From Bog-473 sp963840245 (GTDB lineage Bacteria > Actinomycetota > Acidimicrobiia > Acidimicrobiales > RAAP-2): a stretch of 64,000 bases of DNA. This document shows, in pieces, positions 13,109 through 21,079 of this stretch. The notes beneath the pieces were generated by a model that made no database searches, was not told the DNA's origin, and saw nothing but the letters and a program-made list of their open reading frames with translations. Within the stretch, counting starts at the first letter, position 1. Each line of letters begins with the position of its first letter. The position numbers were made by a program, and so were the translations under genes. The stretch lies in NCBI GenBank assembly GCA_963840245.1, contig CAWIYI010000008.1, positions 1 through 64,000 of the forward strand. Reading direction: 5' to 3'.

Positions 13109-14494
13109 TCAGGCCGAGCCGGCACGGATCTTCTGGATGAGCTCGGTGACATGCTCGTAGATCTGTCGTCGCTCTTGCATCTGGCGGGCGATCTTGTCCA
13201 CGGCATGGATCACGGTCGTGTGGTCACGCTTGCCGAAGACACGCCCGATGGCCGGATAGCTGTAGTCGGTGAGCTCCCTCGTCAGGTACATGGCGACCTG
13301 CCGGGCCGTGACGAGCGGCCGGGTCCGGCTCGGGCCGCAGATGGCATCCACCGAGAAGCCGTAGCTCGCCGAGGTGGCGTCGAGGATCATCTGCGGCGTG
13401 ATGCGGCGGGGCTCGCCGGCCAGCACCAGGTCGGAGAGGACCTGCTCGGCCTGGGCCAAGGAGATGGGCTCTTTGTTGAGGTTGGCGAAGGCGCAGATGC
13501 GGGTCAGCGCTCCCTCGAGCTCCCGGATGTTGTCCTTGACGTGGGACGCGATGAACTCGAGGACGTCGTCGGGCACCTCCTGGTGCTCGCTCAGCGACTT
13601 GGAGCGGAGGATGGCCAGGCGGGTCTCGAGGTCGGGGGGGTCGATCTCGGTGATGAGGCCGGAGAGGAAGCGGCTGCGGAGGCGGTCCTCGAGGGTCTCG
13701 ATCGACTTGGGCGGCCGGTCCGAGGTCAGGACGATCTGCTTGGAGGCTCCCTTGAGGTCGTTGTAGGTGTGGAAGAACTCCTCCTGGAGTCCCTCTTTGC
13801 GCTCCATGAACTGCACGTCGTCGATGAGGAGGACGTCGCAGTCGCGGTAGCGCCGCTTGAAGGAGAGCGTCGTGGAGGTCCGCAGGGAGTCGACGAAGTC
13901 GTTCATGAACGTCTCGGTGGTGACGTAGAGGATCTTGCGGCGGGGGTAGTTCTCGGAGACGTAATTGCCGATGGCGTGGAGGAGGTGGGTCTTGCCCAGG
14001 CCCGAGTCGCCGTAGATGAAGAGAGGGTTGTAGGAGCGGCCGGGCGTTTCCGCCACGGCCTGGGCGGCGGCGTGCGCCAGGCGGTTCGACGAGGCGGCGA
14101 CGAACGTCTCGAAGGTGAACTTCGTGTCGAGCTGGACCGCGGGCGATTCGCGCCCGGTCCGGGCCGGTTCCGCTTGGGGTCGGGGCTCGGGCTCGGGAGG
14201 CAGGCCGAAGACCTGCTCGGTGGTCGGCTCAGCCGCGGCCGGGTCGGGCTCTTGGACCTCGAGACGACCCCGGACCGGGGATCCCACCTCGTTGGCCAGG
14301 GTGTCCTCGATCATCGGGAGGTAGCGCGACTCCACCCGCTCCCGGATGAGCCCGTTGGGGACGGACAACACGAACTCGCCATCGGCGAAGGCCACGGGCT
14401 CGATCCCCGAGAGCCAGAGCTGCCAGGTGCTCTCGGACACCTGGTCGCGCAGCGACCCGGTGCACCTTGTCCAAAGTTCTCCTGGCTGGGTCAC
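13109..14494 (-). CDS. dnaA: Chromosomal replication initiator DnaA
   Basis: A 461-residue initiator with four domains. Domain I (about 1-80) contains LWTRCTGSLRDQVSESTWQLW. A Pro/Glu-rich linker (80-140) follows. The AAA+ domain has Walker A GDSGLGKTH and Walker B VLLIDDVQF. Domain IV carries the DnaA-box helix-turn-helix FGKRDHTTVIHAVDKI. The start is placed at GTG 14494, where homology begins. A GGAGAAGGGG tract lies about 15 nt upstream, and further in-frame codons up to 14680 look non-coding. It is divergent from rpmH. Confidence 0.93.
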   Translation of the reverse strand: MTQPGELWTRCTGSLRDQVSESTWQLWLSGIEPVAFADGEFVLSVPNGLIRERVESRYLPMIEDTLANEVGSPVRGRLEVQEPDPAAAEPTTEQVFGLPPEPEPRPQAEPARTGRESPAVQLDTKFTFETFVAASSNRLAHAAAQAVAETPGRSYNPLFIYGDSGLGKTHLLHAIGNYVSENYPRRKILYVTTETFMNDFVDSLRTSTTLSFKRRYRDCDVLLIDDVQFMERKEGLQEEFFHTYNDLKGASKQIVLTSDRPPKSIETLEDRLRSRFLSGLITEIDPPDLETRLAILRSKSLSEHQEVPDDVLEFIASHVKDNIRELEGALTRICAFANLNKEPISLAQAEQVLSDLVLAGEPRRITPQMILDATSASYGFSVDAICGPSRTRPLVTARQVAMYLTRELTDYSYPAIGRVFGKRDHTTVIHAVDKIARQMQERRQIYEHVTELIQKIRAGSA

Positions 14495-14739
14495 CGCTAC
14501 GTCCGAACGCCCCTTCTCCCCCCTCGGCGTCCAGCCAACATGTTCGGAACGATCCTCGGTGCGGGTAGTTGGTTGAACGTACACCGTGCCAGGCGATGCG
14601 ACTAGAGCCCATCGGCAAATCGCGCCTAACATGGCAGGACTCGCCGCCGGCGGCCGGAATCGACTCGAGGGCCGAGGCATTGAACCTCCGACGAACCGGC
14701 TCCGGATGCCGCACGGTCGTCGCGAAAGGCTGAATTGAC

Positions 14740-14874
14740 GTGAAGCGCACTTACCAACCCAACACCCGGAAAAGGGCTCGTACCCACGGGTTCCGCAAGC
14801 GTATGTCCACCCGCGCGGGGCGGGCCATCTTGAAGTCGCGGCGGCTCAAGGGGCGCCACCGTCTCACCGTCTGA
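14740..14874 (+). CDS. rpmH: 50S ribosomal protein L34
   Basis: A 44-residue L34 starting at GTG 14740: KRTYQPNTRKRARTHGF then RMSTRAGRAILKSRR. It is a basic structural protein of the large subunit. AAAGG lies 9 nt before the start. It is the first gene of the rpmH-rnpA-yidD-yidC-jag-rsmG row, 245 bp from divergent dnaA. Confidence 0.96.
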   Translation: MKRTYQPNTRKRARTHGFRKRMSTRAGRAILKSRRLKGRHRLTV

Positions 14875-14882
14875 AGGCTCGA

Positions 14883-15242
14883 GTGCCTGCACGGACGGTC
14901 GGACGCATCACCCGCCGCGCGGCGTTCGCCGAGCTGCAGCGCTCACGGGCGCGAGGGGCCAGCGGCCCCGTGCGGGCGACGTTCGTCCCGGCCGAGAAAG
15001 GGGATACCGGCGTGTTTCCCCAGGTCGCATACGTGATCGGGCGCCGTTGTGGCGGCGCGGTCGTCAGGAATTCGCTCCGGCGCCGGGCTCGCGAGGTCGT
15101 CCGGGCGGAGGCGCCGACCTTGCCCCGGGGGACTTTCCTCGTGCGGCTCGAGCCGGGTGCGGCCGCACTGGCTGCGCCGGCGTTCCGCCGGGACGTGGCG
15201 ACGGCGCTGCTGAAGGCCGGTCGAGAGCGGGTGCCCGCATGA
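14883..15242 (+). CDS. rnpA: Ribonuclease P protein component
   Basis: A 119-residue basic protein that assists the RNase P RNA in 5' tRNA maturation. The RNR-type motif VVRNSLRRRAREVVR (about residues 60-74) is the catalytic-RNA contact helix. The start is GTG 14883, 8 bp after rpmH. Its stop overlaps the yidD start (ATGA). The RNA subunit gene rnpB was not seen in this window. Confidence 0.93.
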   Translation: MPARTVGRITRRAAFAELQRSRARGASGPVRATFVPAEKGDTGVFPQVAYVIGRRCGGAVVRNSLRRRAREVVRAEAPTLPRGTFLVRLEPGAAALAAPAFRRDVATALLKAGRERVPA

Positions 15243-15511
15243 GCGACGTCGAAGCCACGCCGGGTCGCGCCGTGCGCGCCGCGATAGGCCTGGTCACGGC
15301 CTACCAAGGTGCGGCCTCCGGCCGGATTTCGCCCTGCCGTTTCTACCCGAGCTGCTCCACTTACGCCGTGGAGGCGCTCCGCGTCCACGGCTTCTGGCGG
15401 GGCCTGGCGCTGAGCGCCCGCCGCCTGCTGCGCTGCCGTCCCTTCGGGCCGCACGGCGTGGACCTCGTCCCGGTCCGGGTCCACGCCCACGAAGGGAGCC
15501 GTCCGTGCTGA
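15239..15511 (+). CDS. yidD: Membrane protein insertion efficiency factor YidD
   Basis: A 90-residue protein with the hallmark CRFYPSCSTYAVEALRVHG and RRLLRCRPFGPHGVDLVP. YidD assists YidC-mediated membrane insertion. It starts with ATG overlapping rnpA by 4 bp and its end overlaps the GTG of yidC by 7 bp. It is intact. Confidence 0.94.
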   Translation: MSDVEATPGRAVRAAIGLVTAYQGAASGRISPCRFYPSCSTYAVEALRVHGFWRGLALSARRLLRCRPFGPHGVDLVPVRVHAHEGSRPC

Positions 15512-16680
15512 ACCACCCCCTCTTGGCCGAGAACTCCCTGTTCAAGCTGGTCGGGGAGATCTTCCATCCCCTCTTCGAATTCTTCGGGTTGATCCTGGCC
15601 GGCCTCTACGCCGTCTGGCCCAACTACGGGTTCGCCATCACGGGCCTGACGATCCTCATCATGTTGGCCCTGACACCGGTCACGGTGAAGAGCACCAAGT
15701 CGATGCTGGCGATGCAGCGCTTGCAGCCCGAGATGAAGAAGCTCCAGGCCAAGTACAAGGGCCCGGAGAACCGGGAAGCGCTCAACGCGGAGATGATGAA
15801 GCTCTACAAGGAGAACGGGACGAGCCCGTTCGGGGCCTGTCTCCCGAGCCTCCTGCAGATGCCGTTCCTCATCGTGTTGTACACGCTGATTCGTGGGTTG
15901 TCGACCACGGCGACCAAGATCGTGAACGGGCACAAAGTCATCGTTGGTGCTCCTAGGTATATCCCGACAAACTCTCAAATGCACCACGATTTGGTGGCCA
16001 GCCAAGGGCAAATGCACTGGTGGTTTGGGATGGATTTGTCGTCGCTTCCATTCTCGAATCACACGATGAATCCCTTCACCCATGAGGTGATCACGAGCGC
16101 CAGCCAGGCCGTCTTGGTGATCCCCTACCTGGTGCTCATTGGCGCTGCGATGTTCCTTCAATACTACCAAATGAAGCAGATGAACAGTCGTAATCCTCAG
16201 GCTGCCGCGGCGAATCCACAGATGCAAACGATGCAGAAGTTCTTCCCTATTATTTTCGGCGTCATTTACCTGAGAGTGCCCGCCGGAGCAACCATTTACA
16301 TGGTGGTCTCATCGGCGATGCGGATCGGGACACAGGAAGTGATGTTCCGAAGCGGCATGGTGACGCCGGTGGTCCACGAGCGTGAGATCGGTTCGGCCAA
16401 GGAGGACAAGGCCAAGGAGGACAAGAAGGAGAAACCGCCTCCCCCCAAGCCGACCAGGAAGAGGTCGACGGCCACGGACGGCACGGCGGCGGCCAAGACG
16501 ACGCTGCCGCCGGCGAAGAACGGCTCGAAGAGCAATGGGCGGGCTCCCACCAACGGGAGGAAGCCGGCCGCAGCGAAGCGGACGACGAACGGCAAGGCGC
16601 AGAGCGACACCGCCAAGGATGCCCCGGCGCCCAAGTCCCATCCCCGGTCGCGCTCGAAACGGACCAGAAAGGCTCGATAA
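15505..16680 (+). CDS. yidC: Membrane protein insertase YidC
   Basis: A 391-residue insertase. Hydrophobic helices span about 18-55 (GLILAGLYAVWPNYGFAITG), 110-135 (LPSLLQMPFLIVLYTLI), 205-225 and 250-275. An Arg/Lys-rich amphipathic region (68-95) follows the first helix. As in other Gram-positives, the large periplasmic domain is missing. The Lys/Arg/Ala-rich tail (300-391) is cytoplasmic and could contact ribosomes. The GTG start is preceded by GAAGGGA. Codon use at 15950-16350 is less GC-rich than in neighbouring genes. Confidence 0.94.
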   Translation: MLNHPLLAENSLFKLVGEIFHPLFEFFGLILAGLYAVWPNYGFAITGLTILIMLALTPVTVKSTKSMLAMQRLQPEMKKLQAKYKGPENREALNAEMMKLYKENGTSPFGACLPSLLQMPFLIVLYTLIRGLSTTATKIVNGHKVIVGAPRYIPTNSQMHHDLVASQGQMHWWFGMDLSSLPFSNHTMNPFTHEVITSASQAVLVIPYLVLIGAAMFLQYYQMKQMNSRNPQAAAANPQMQTMQKFFPIIFGVIYLRVPAGATIYMVVSSAMRIGTQEVMFRSGMVTPVVHEREIGSAKEDKAKEDKKEKPPPPKPTRKRSTATDGTAAAKTTLPPAKNGSKSNGRAPTNGRKPAAAKRTTNGKAQSDTAKDAPAPKSHPRSRSKRTRKAR

Positions 16681-16683
16681 CGC

Positions 16684-17244
16684 GTGGAGTGGGTTGAGGT
16701 GGCGGGGAAGTCCGTCGATGAAGCGACCGAGCAGGCCCTGGAGCAGCTCGGGGTTGCCGAGCGGGACGCCGAGGTGATCGTGGTGTCGGAGCCCAAGACC
16801 GGTCTCTTCGGACGGGTCAGGGGCGAGGCCCGGGTGCGGGCACGGGTCCAGCCGGTCGGTGCCCGCCCTCGCCGGGAGCGGACGCGACGGAGCGGAAGCC
16901 GATCCGGTCAGGGTGGGCAGGCTGGCCAACGGAGCCGACAGGGCGGCCAGCGGGCGACCTCGGGGGCAACATCGGAGAGCAGCGGGGGACGCGGCACCGG
17001 GGCCGCAGCAGCGAGGGCCGCAGCAGCGACGGCGCGGCCGACGGCCCGGGCGCTGCGACGGCACGGGCACCGGGACCGGGACCAGCCGCTCGGCCCGACG
17101 ACGTCGCAATCGCAGCAAGTCGCGGACGACCGGAGCCGCAGCGGTGGAAGGATCGAGCGAACGGCTCGGTGCGGCCGGCAGGCGAGAAAGCTCCACAGCG
17201 GAGTACCGAAACGAAGGAGAAAGTGGACATGGCCGAAGGAATGA
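16684..17244 (+). CDS. Jag N-terminal domain protein (separate or frameshifted from the KH part)
   Basis: Residues 1-55 (VEVAGKSVDEATEQALEQL and EPKTGLFGRVRGEARV) match the Jag_N domain that precedes KH and R3H domains in RNA-binding Jag/KhpB proteins. The rest, about 130 residues, is Arg/Gly/Ser/Ala-rich linker. In a single-chain Jag this linker would run into the KH domain. Here the frame stops at 17242-17244, 16 bp inside the next start, which has its own strong ribosome site. Either the gene is naturally split with translational coupling, or an indel in the linker breaks one gene. Confidence 0.65.
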   Translation: MEWVEVAGKSVDEATEQALEQLGVAERDAEVIVVSEPKTGLFGRVRGEARVRARVQPVGARPRRERTRRSGSRSGQGGQAGQRSRQGGQRATSGATSESSGGRGTGAAAARAAAATARPTARALRRHGHRDRDQPLGPTTSQSQQVADDRSRSGGRIERTARCGRQARKLHSGVPKRRRKWTWPKE

Positions 17245-17706
17245 CGCTCGAAGAGCAGGGCGAAGCCGGGCGGGCCTTCGTGGCCGGACTCCTGGGCGAG
17301 TTCGGCATGCAGGGGGCGGTGGAGACCCGTCTGCTCGACGAGGACACGGTCGAGATAGCGGCCCTCGGTGAGGATCTCGGCATCCTGGTGGGACCCCGGG
17401 GCTCCACCCTGACGGCCCTGCAGGACGTGACCCGGGCCGTGGTGCAGCGCCAATGCCCGTCACGCACCGATCGCATCCTGGTCGACGTGGCCGGGTACCG
17501 GGAGAGGCGCTGCGGCGGCGCTCACGCGGTTCAGCGTCCAGATCGCCGAGGAGGTCCTGGCGTCGGGACAGGAGAAGGCCCTCGAGCCGATGAGTCCGGC
17601 CGACCGCAAGACCGTCCACGACGCCATCAATGGGCTGTCCGGGGTCGAGACCCGCTCGGAGGGCGAGGACCCCAACCGCCACATCGTCATCGCGCCGGCG
17701 GGCTGA
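17229..17706 (+). CDS. jag: Jag/KhpB RNA-binding protein, KH and R3H domains (one frameshift)
   Basis: The ATG at 17229 follows AAGGAG at good spacing and opens MAEGMTLEEQGEAGRAFVAG, like actinobacterial Jag proteins that lack the N-terminal domain. The KH core has LVGPRGSTLTALQDVTR (GxxG loop). After DVAGYRERR an extra base at about 17511 shifts the frame. Removing it restores AALTRFSVQIAEEVLASGQ and the R3H domain DRKTVHDAINGL plus EGEDPNRHIVIAPAG before the TGA at 17704. The role is an RNA chaperone affecting elongation and division genes. It is placed between yidC and rsmG as usual. Confidence 0.8.
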
Positions 17707-17715
17707 CCCGGCGCC

Positions 17716-18381
17716 GGTGCCCGGCGCCGACGAAGGGGGCCACTCCCCCACTCTGCTCCATCAACTCCTCAGCGAGGCGCGTGCCGCTGGCTTCCTGGGC
17801 CCGGGACCGATCGAGCCCCAACTCGAGCACGCCGAAGGCTTCGGCACCATTGCGCGCCGCCTGGCGCCCGCTGGACCCATCAGCGCTCGTCGATCTCGGC
17901 TCGGGAGCAGGGCCTGCCCGGGCTGGTGGTGGCCGGCGACTGGCCCGAGGCCTCCGTGGTGCTGCTCGAGGTCAACGGTCGCCGGGCCGCTTTCCTACGC
18001 CGTGCGGTGGACCGTCTCGGACTTGCCCCCCGGGTGAGGTGCTCGAGGAACGGGCCGAGGTCTGCGGGCGCCAGGAGGGCCTACAGAGGCGGATTCGACG
18101 TGGCCCTGGCCCGATCCTTCGGACGCCCCGCCGTGGTGGCCGAGTGCGCGGCACCACTGCTCCGAGTCGGGGGTTGGCTGGTCGTCTCCGAACCTCCCCG
18201 GTCGGACGCCGAGACTGATCCGGGACCCCGCTGGCCGGCGACCGAGCTCCTCCAGTTCGGCCTGGAGCCCGCCGAGTTGATCCACGAGGACTTCGAGTAC
18301 CGGACCCTCCGTCAGGTGGGCCCGTGCCCGGACCGCTTTCCCCGGCGAAACGGCGTCCCGGCCAAGCGACCCCTCTTCTGA
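17716..18381 (+). CDS. rsmG: 16S rRNA m7G527 methyltransferase RsmG (heavily frame-disrupted)
   Basis: Fragments of RsmG lie in order in three frames: GGHSPTLLHQLLSEARAAGF (about 17730-17800), the SAM-binding LVDLGSGAG (about 17890-17920), VVLLEVNGRRAAFLRRAVDR (about 17956-18015), then FDVALARSFG and LLRVGGWLVVSEPP (18090-18200). RsmG methylates 16S rRNA G527 and its loss gives low-level streptomycin resistance. At least three one-base shifts are needed between 17870 and 18070. The position between jag and parA supports the identity. Because other conserved genes nearby are also broken, assembly error is more likely than a true pseudogene. Confidence 0.75.
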   Translation, partial: GARRRRRGPLPHSAPSTPQRGACRWLPGPGTDRAPTRARRRLRHHCAPPGARWTHQRSSISAREQGLPGLVVAGDWPEASVVLLEVNGRRAAFLRRAVDRLGLAPRVRCSRNGPRSAGARRAYRGGFDVALARSFGRPAVVAECAAPLLRVGGWLVVSEPPRSDAETDPGPRWPATELLQFGLEPAELIHEDFEYRTLRQVGPCPDRFPRRNGVPAKRPLF

Positions 18382-18473
18382 GCGCTTCCGACCCTTCCCG
18401 GAACGGCGGCCCGCTGGCCGGGCGGTACCGGAGAACGCCCATTGCGCCGGCCGGAGGATCGTTCGTCGGGCGG

Positions 18474-18489
18474 TGTTCCACGTGGAACC
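18474..18489. promoter_or_regulatory. parS centromere site 1
   Basis: TGTTCCACGTGGAACC contains a perfect 14-bp palindrome and matches the actinobacterial parS consensus (TGTTTCACGTGGAACA) with two differences. ParB would nucleate here. It is 34 bp from the second site. Confidence 0.85.
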
Positions 18490-18522
18490 AGGGTCCATCC
18501 GGCGGGAGGGCCCTCAACCCAA

Positions 18523-18538
18523 GGTTTCACGTGGAACA
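18523..18538. promoter_or_regulatory. parS centromere site 2
   Basis: GGTTTCACGTGGAACA matches the parS consensus at 15 of 16 positions. It lies about 180 bp upstream of the parA start. Clustered parS near parAB is typical of bacterial chromosomes. Confidence 0.88.
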
Positions 18539-18608
18539 ATCGCAACCCTTGACCTCGGGACACCGGCAGGCCAGGATAGGCCGGTGCGGCGGCGATCCGG
18601 AGTTCCTA

Positions 18609-18624
18609 CCTGATGCGCATCAGG
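18609..18624. promoter_or_regulatory. Perfect 16-bp palindrome, candidate operator of parAB
   Basis: CCTGATGCGCATCAGG is identical to its reverse complement, has no loop, and lies about 90 bp before the parA start. Such a site suits a dimeric repressor better than a terminator. The binding protein is unknown. Confidence 0.4.
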
Positions 18625-18715
18625 CGCAGGGAGAAGGACCACTCCGAGAAAGCTGAAACATGGGCAGCCGGCGGTCCTCTCCGACGACCAGGGGGGATCC
18701 CGCCCTCCGGATCCG

Positions 18716-19980
18716 GTGACGACCCTGATCACGGAGCCGGCCCCGGCCGCCCCCGACACGGTCGCCCCGGCGGAGCCGGCCGCTGCTGCCCCTCCCCCGG
18801 GGAATGCTCCGGCCGCCGAGAGCGCCCAGCCCGCTCCGGCCGCCGAGACGCCTCCGGCGGCTCCAGACGGGCCCATGGGCCAGGCCGAGGCCGCCGTGGC
18901 TGCCCCACCGGCTCAGAACGGTCCGTCGGCCCCCGCCGCGCCTGTCGCCGAGTCTGTCCACCCGGATGCGCCCACCACGGCCTCTGCGGCCCCGGCGGCG
19001 GAGCCCCGAGCCGGAGAAGCGGAGCCCCGAGCCGGAGAACCGGCGGCGAGCGCCGCGGCTGCCCCGGCGGTGGTCACCGAACCGGATCCCGCTGAGGCCC
19101 CCACCGCCGCACCCGTCCCGCCGGTCAAGGCCACCATGCGCCCCCCGTCCGTCGGGGACGACGCCACGGAGCTGTTGAACGGATCGAAGCCGACCCCCCG
19201 GGAGCTCCCCAGGGTCATCGCCATCGCCAACCAGAAGGGCGGCGTCGGGAAGACCACCACGACGGTCAACCTCGGAGCGGCCCTGGCCGAGCTGGATTAC
19301 CGGGTGCTCGTGGTCGACCTGGACCCCCAGGGCAACGCCACGACCGGTCTCGGCGTGGAGGCCCGGAACTTCGAGCTCTCCATGTACGACGTCATCATGC
19401 GGGATCAGCCGCTGGAAGACTGCATCGAGCCGACCAGCGTCAAGAACCTCTTCGCGGCCCCGGCCACGATCGACCTGGCCGGCGTCGAGATCGAGCTCGT
19501 CCCGGCCTTCAGCCGGGAGCTCAAACTGAAGCGGGCCATCGACACCGTCGTGGACGACTTCGACTTCGTCCTGATCGACTGCCCGCCCTCGCTGGGTCTC
19601 ATCACCGTCAACGGGCTCGCGGCCGCTGACGAGGTGCTCGTTCCGATCCAGTGCGAGTACTACGCCCTCGAGGGTCTGAGCCAGTTGCTGCGCAACGTCA
19701 ATCTGGTCTCGACCAACCTGAACGAGAACCTCGAGGTGACGACGATCGTGCTGACCATGTACGACGCCCGGACCCGTCTCTCCGTCGACGTGGCCAACGA
19801 GGTCCGCGAGCACTTCTCGGACGGGTCTGCCGTTCCGTGATCCCCCGCACGGTCCGCCTCTCCGAAGCACCCTCTTTCGGCCAGCCGATCACGGTGTTCG
19901 ATCCTGCCTCGCGGGGGGCCGTGGCCTACCGCGAGCTGGCCAAGGAGGTGAGCAATGGCGCGCCGCAGCGGTCTCGGTAA
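18716..19980 (+). CDS. parA: Chromosome partitioning ATPase ParA (one frameshift near the end)
   Basis: The Walker ATPase core starts near residue 165 with RVIAIANQKGGVGKTTTTVN (deviant Walker A), followed by VLVVDLDPQGN and FVLIDCPPSLG. ParA drives segregation of ParB-parS complexes. An unusual Ala/Pro-rich stretch of about 150 residues precedes the core; an internal ATG at 19137 would remove most of it. A one-base deletion near 19821 truncates the chain after VREHFSDG. Restoring it continues RSVIPRTVRLSEAPSFGQPI to the stop at 19978-19980. The 3' end overlaps parB by 26 bp. Confidence 0.88.
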
Positions 19981-20908
19981 GGGCCTCAGTGCCTTGATCC
20001 CGAGTGAGTCGACGGGGGAGTCCGACTCCCCGCTCCGGGTCGTGCCCATTTCGCACATCCGGCCCAACGCCTTTCAGCCCCGGAGCCACTTCGACGAGGA
20101 GTCCATGGGAGCGCTGGCCGCCTCCATCCGTGAGGTGGGGCTCCTCCAGCCGGTGTTGGTGCGTCAGCTCGAGGACGAGGAAGACAGCTACGAGCTCATT
20201 GCGGGGGAGCGACGTTGGCGTGCGGCGCGGCGCGCCGGACTGCAGACGATCCCCGTCCTGGTCCAGGTGGCCGACGATGTGGCCAGCCTGGAGCAGGCGC
20301 TGGTCGAGAACCTCCACCGGGTGGACCTCAACGCCCTGGAGGAAGCCGCCGCCTACCAGCAGCTCATCGACGAGTTCGGCTTGACCCACGAGCAGGTGGC
20401 GACCCGGATGGGCAAGGGCCGGGCGACGGTGACCAACACCCTGCGGCTCTTGCAGCTGCCGGCGGGAGCCCAACGGGCCCTGGCCGAGCGCACCATCTCG
20501 GCGGGCCATGCCCGCGCCCTGCTCGGGACGCCCGACCGGGCCTGGCAGGAGAAGCTGGTCGAGCGGGTGGTCGAAGAGGGTTTGACGGTTCGTGCCGTGG
20601 AGGACCTGGTGCGGCAGGGGGGCTCCGAGCTCAGGGTCGTCCCCGATGAGCCGGACACCCCGGCCGAACCTCCGCCGGCCAAGGGTAGTACCTCAGGTAC
20701 TACTGAACCGGGCGTGCGCCGGGCCTCCGTGCGCAAGCTGCCGGAGCCCGGCGTGCTCGAGCTCGAGGACCTCCTGTCGACCCACCTGAACACGCGGGTC
20801 AAGGTCGACATCCAGAACCGGCGGGGCCGCCTGGTGGTGGAATTCGCCACGCTCGAGGACCTCGAGCGGATCTACCGCGCCATGGTCGGTGACGGCGGCG
20901 TCGCATAG
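19955..20908 (+). CDS. parB: Chromosome partitioning protein ParB
   Basis: A 317-residue ParB/Spo0J. The N-terminus RRSGLGKGLSALIP is the ParA-stimulating peptide. The CTPase/nuclease-like domain has GLLQPVLVR and ELIAGERRWRAARRAG (Box II). The helix-turn-helix for parS spans LTHEQVATRMGKGRATVTNTLRLLQLP. The C-terminal dimer domain starts at ELEDLLSTHLNTRVKVDI. It overlaps the parA end and is intact. Confidence 0.96.
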   Translation: MARRSGLGKGLSALIPSESTGESDSPLRVVPISHIRPNAFQPRSHFDEESMGALAASIREVGLLQPVLVRQLEDEEDSYELIAGERRWRAARRAGLQTIPVLVQVADDVASLEQALVENLHRVDLNALEEAAAYQQLIDEFGLTHEQVATRMGKGRATVTNTLRLLQLPAGAQRALAERTISAGHARALLGTPDRAWQEKLVERVVEEGLTVRAVEDLVRQGGSELRVVPDEPDTPAEPPPAKGSTSGTTEPGVRRASVRKLPEPGVLELEDLLSTHLNTRVKVDIQNRRGRLVVEFATLEDLERIYRAMVGDGGVA

Positions 20909-21079
20909 TTCACACAACCGTCAAGGGGCGGTACAGCTTCATCCACAACCTGTGCATGACCTTGTGGATTGTCACCCTGTTCATCTGCCGGAAGCATTGA
21001 TCGCGTAACCATCACCCGCGGGCCATCGGGATGCCAGATCGGCACCGGGGCAGCGGGGCCTGGGATCGATTACTGGTAA
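20909..21079. other. parB-cwlM convergent gap with DnaA-box-like sites
   Basis: TCATCCACA (20939-20947) and, 15 bp later in inverted orientation, TGTGGATTG (20963-20971) resemble DnaA boxes with one and two mismatches. No gene fits here. Confidence 0.4.

Larger units (their letters stand above)
18382..18715. other. parA upstream region with two parS sites and a palindrome
   Basis: This 334-bp non-coding stretch holds parS-like sites at 18474-18489 and 18523-18538 and a perfect 16-bp palindrome at 18609-18624. No protein gene is credible here. Confidence 0.7.

Noticed and set aside
11689..13206. Extended DnaN N-terminus up to 13206
   Set aside because: Homology begins at GTG 12807 with AAAGGA before it; the extra part overlaps the intergenic region and the end of dnaA.
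17716..18381. rsmG as a true pseudogene selected by streptomycin
   Set aside because: Neighbouring unrelated genes carry the same kind of one-base breaks, so an assembly cause is more likely.
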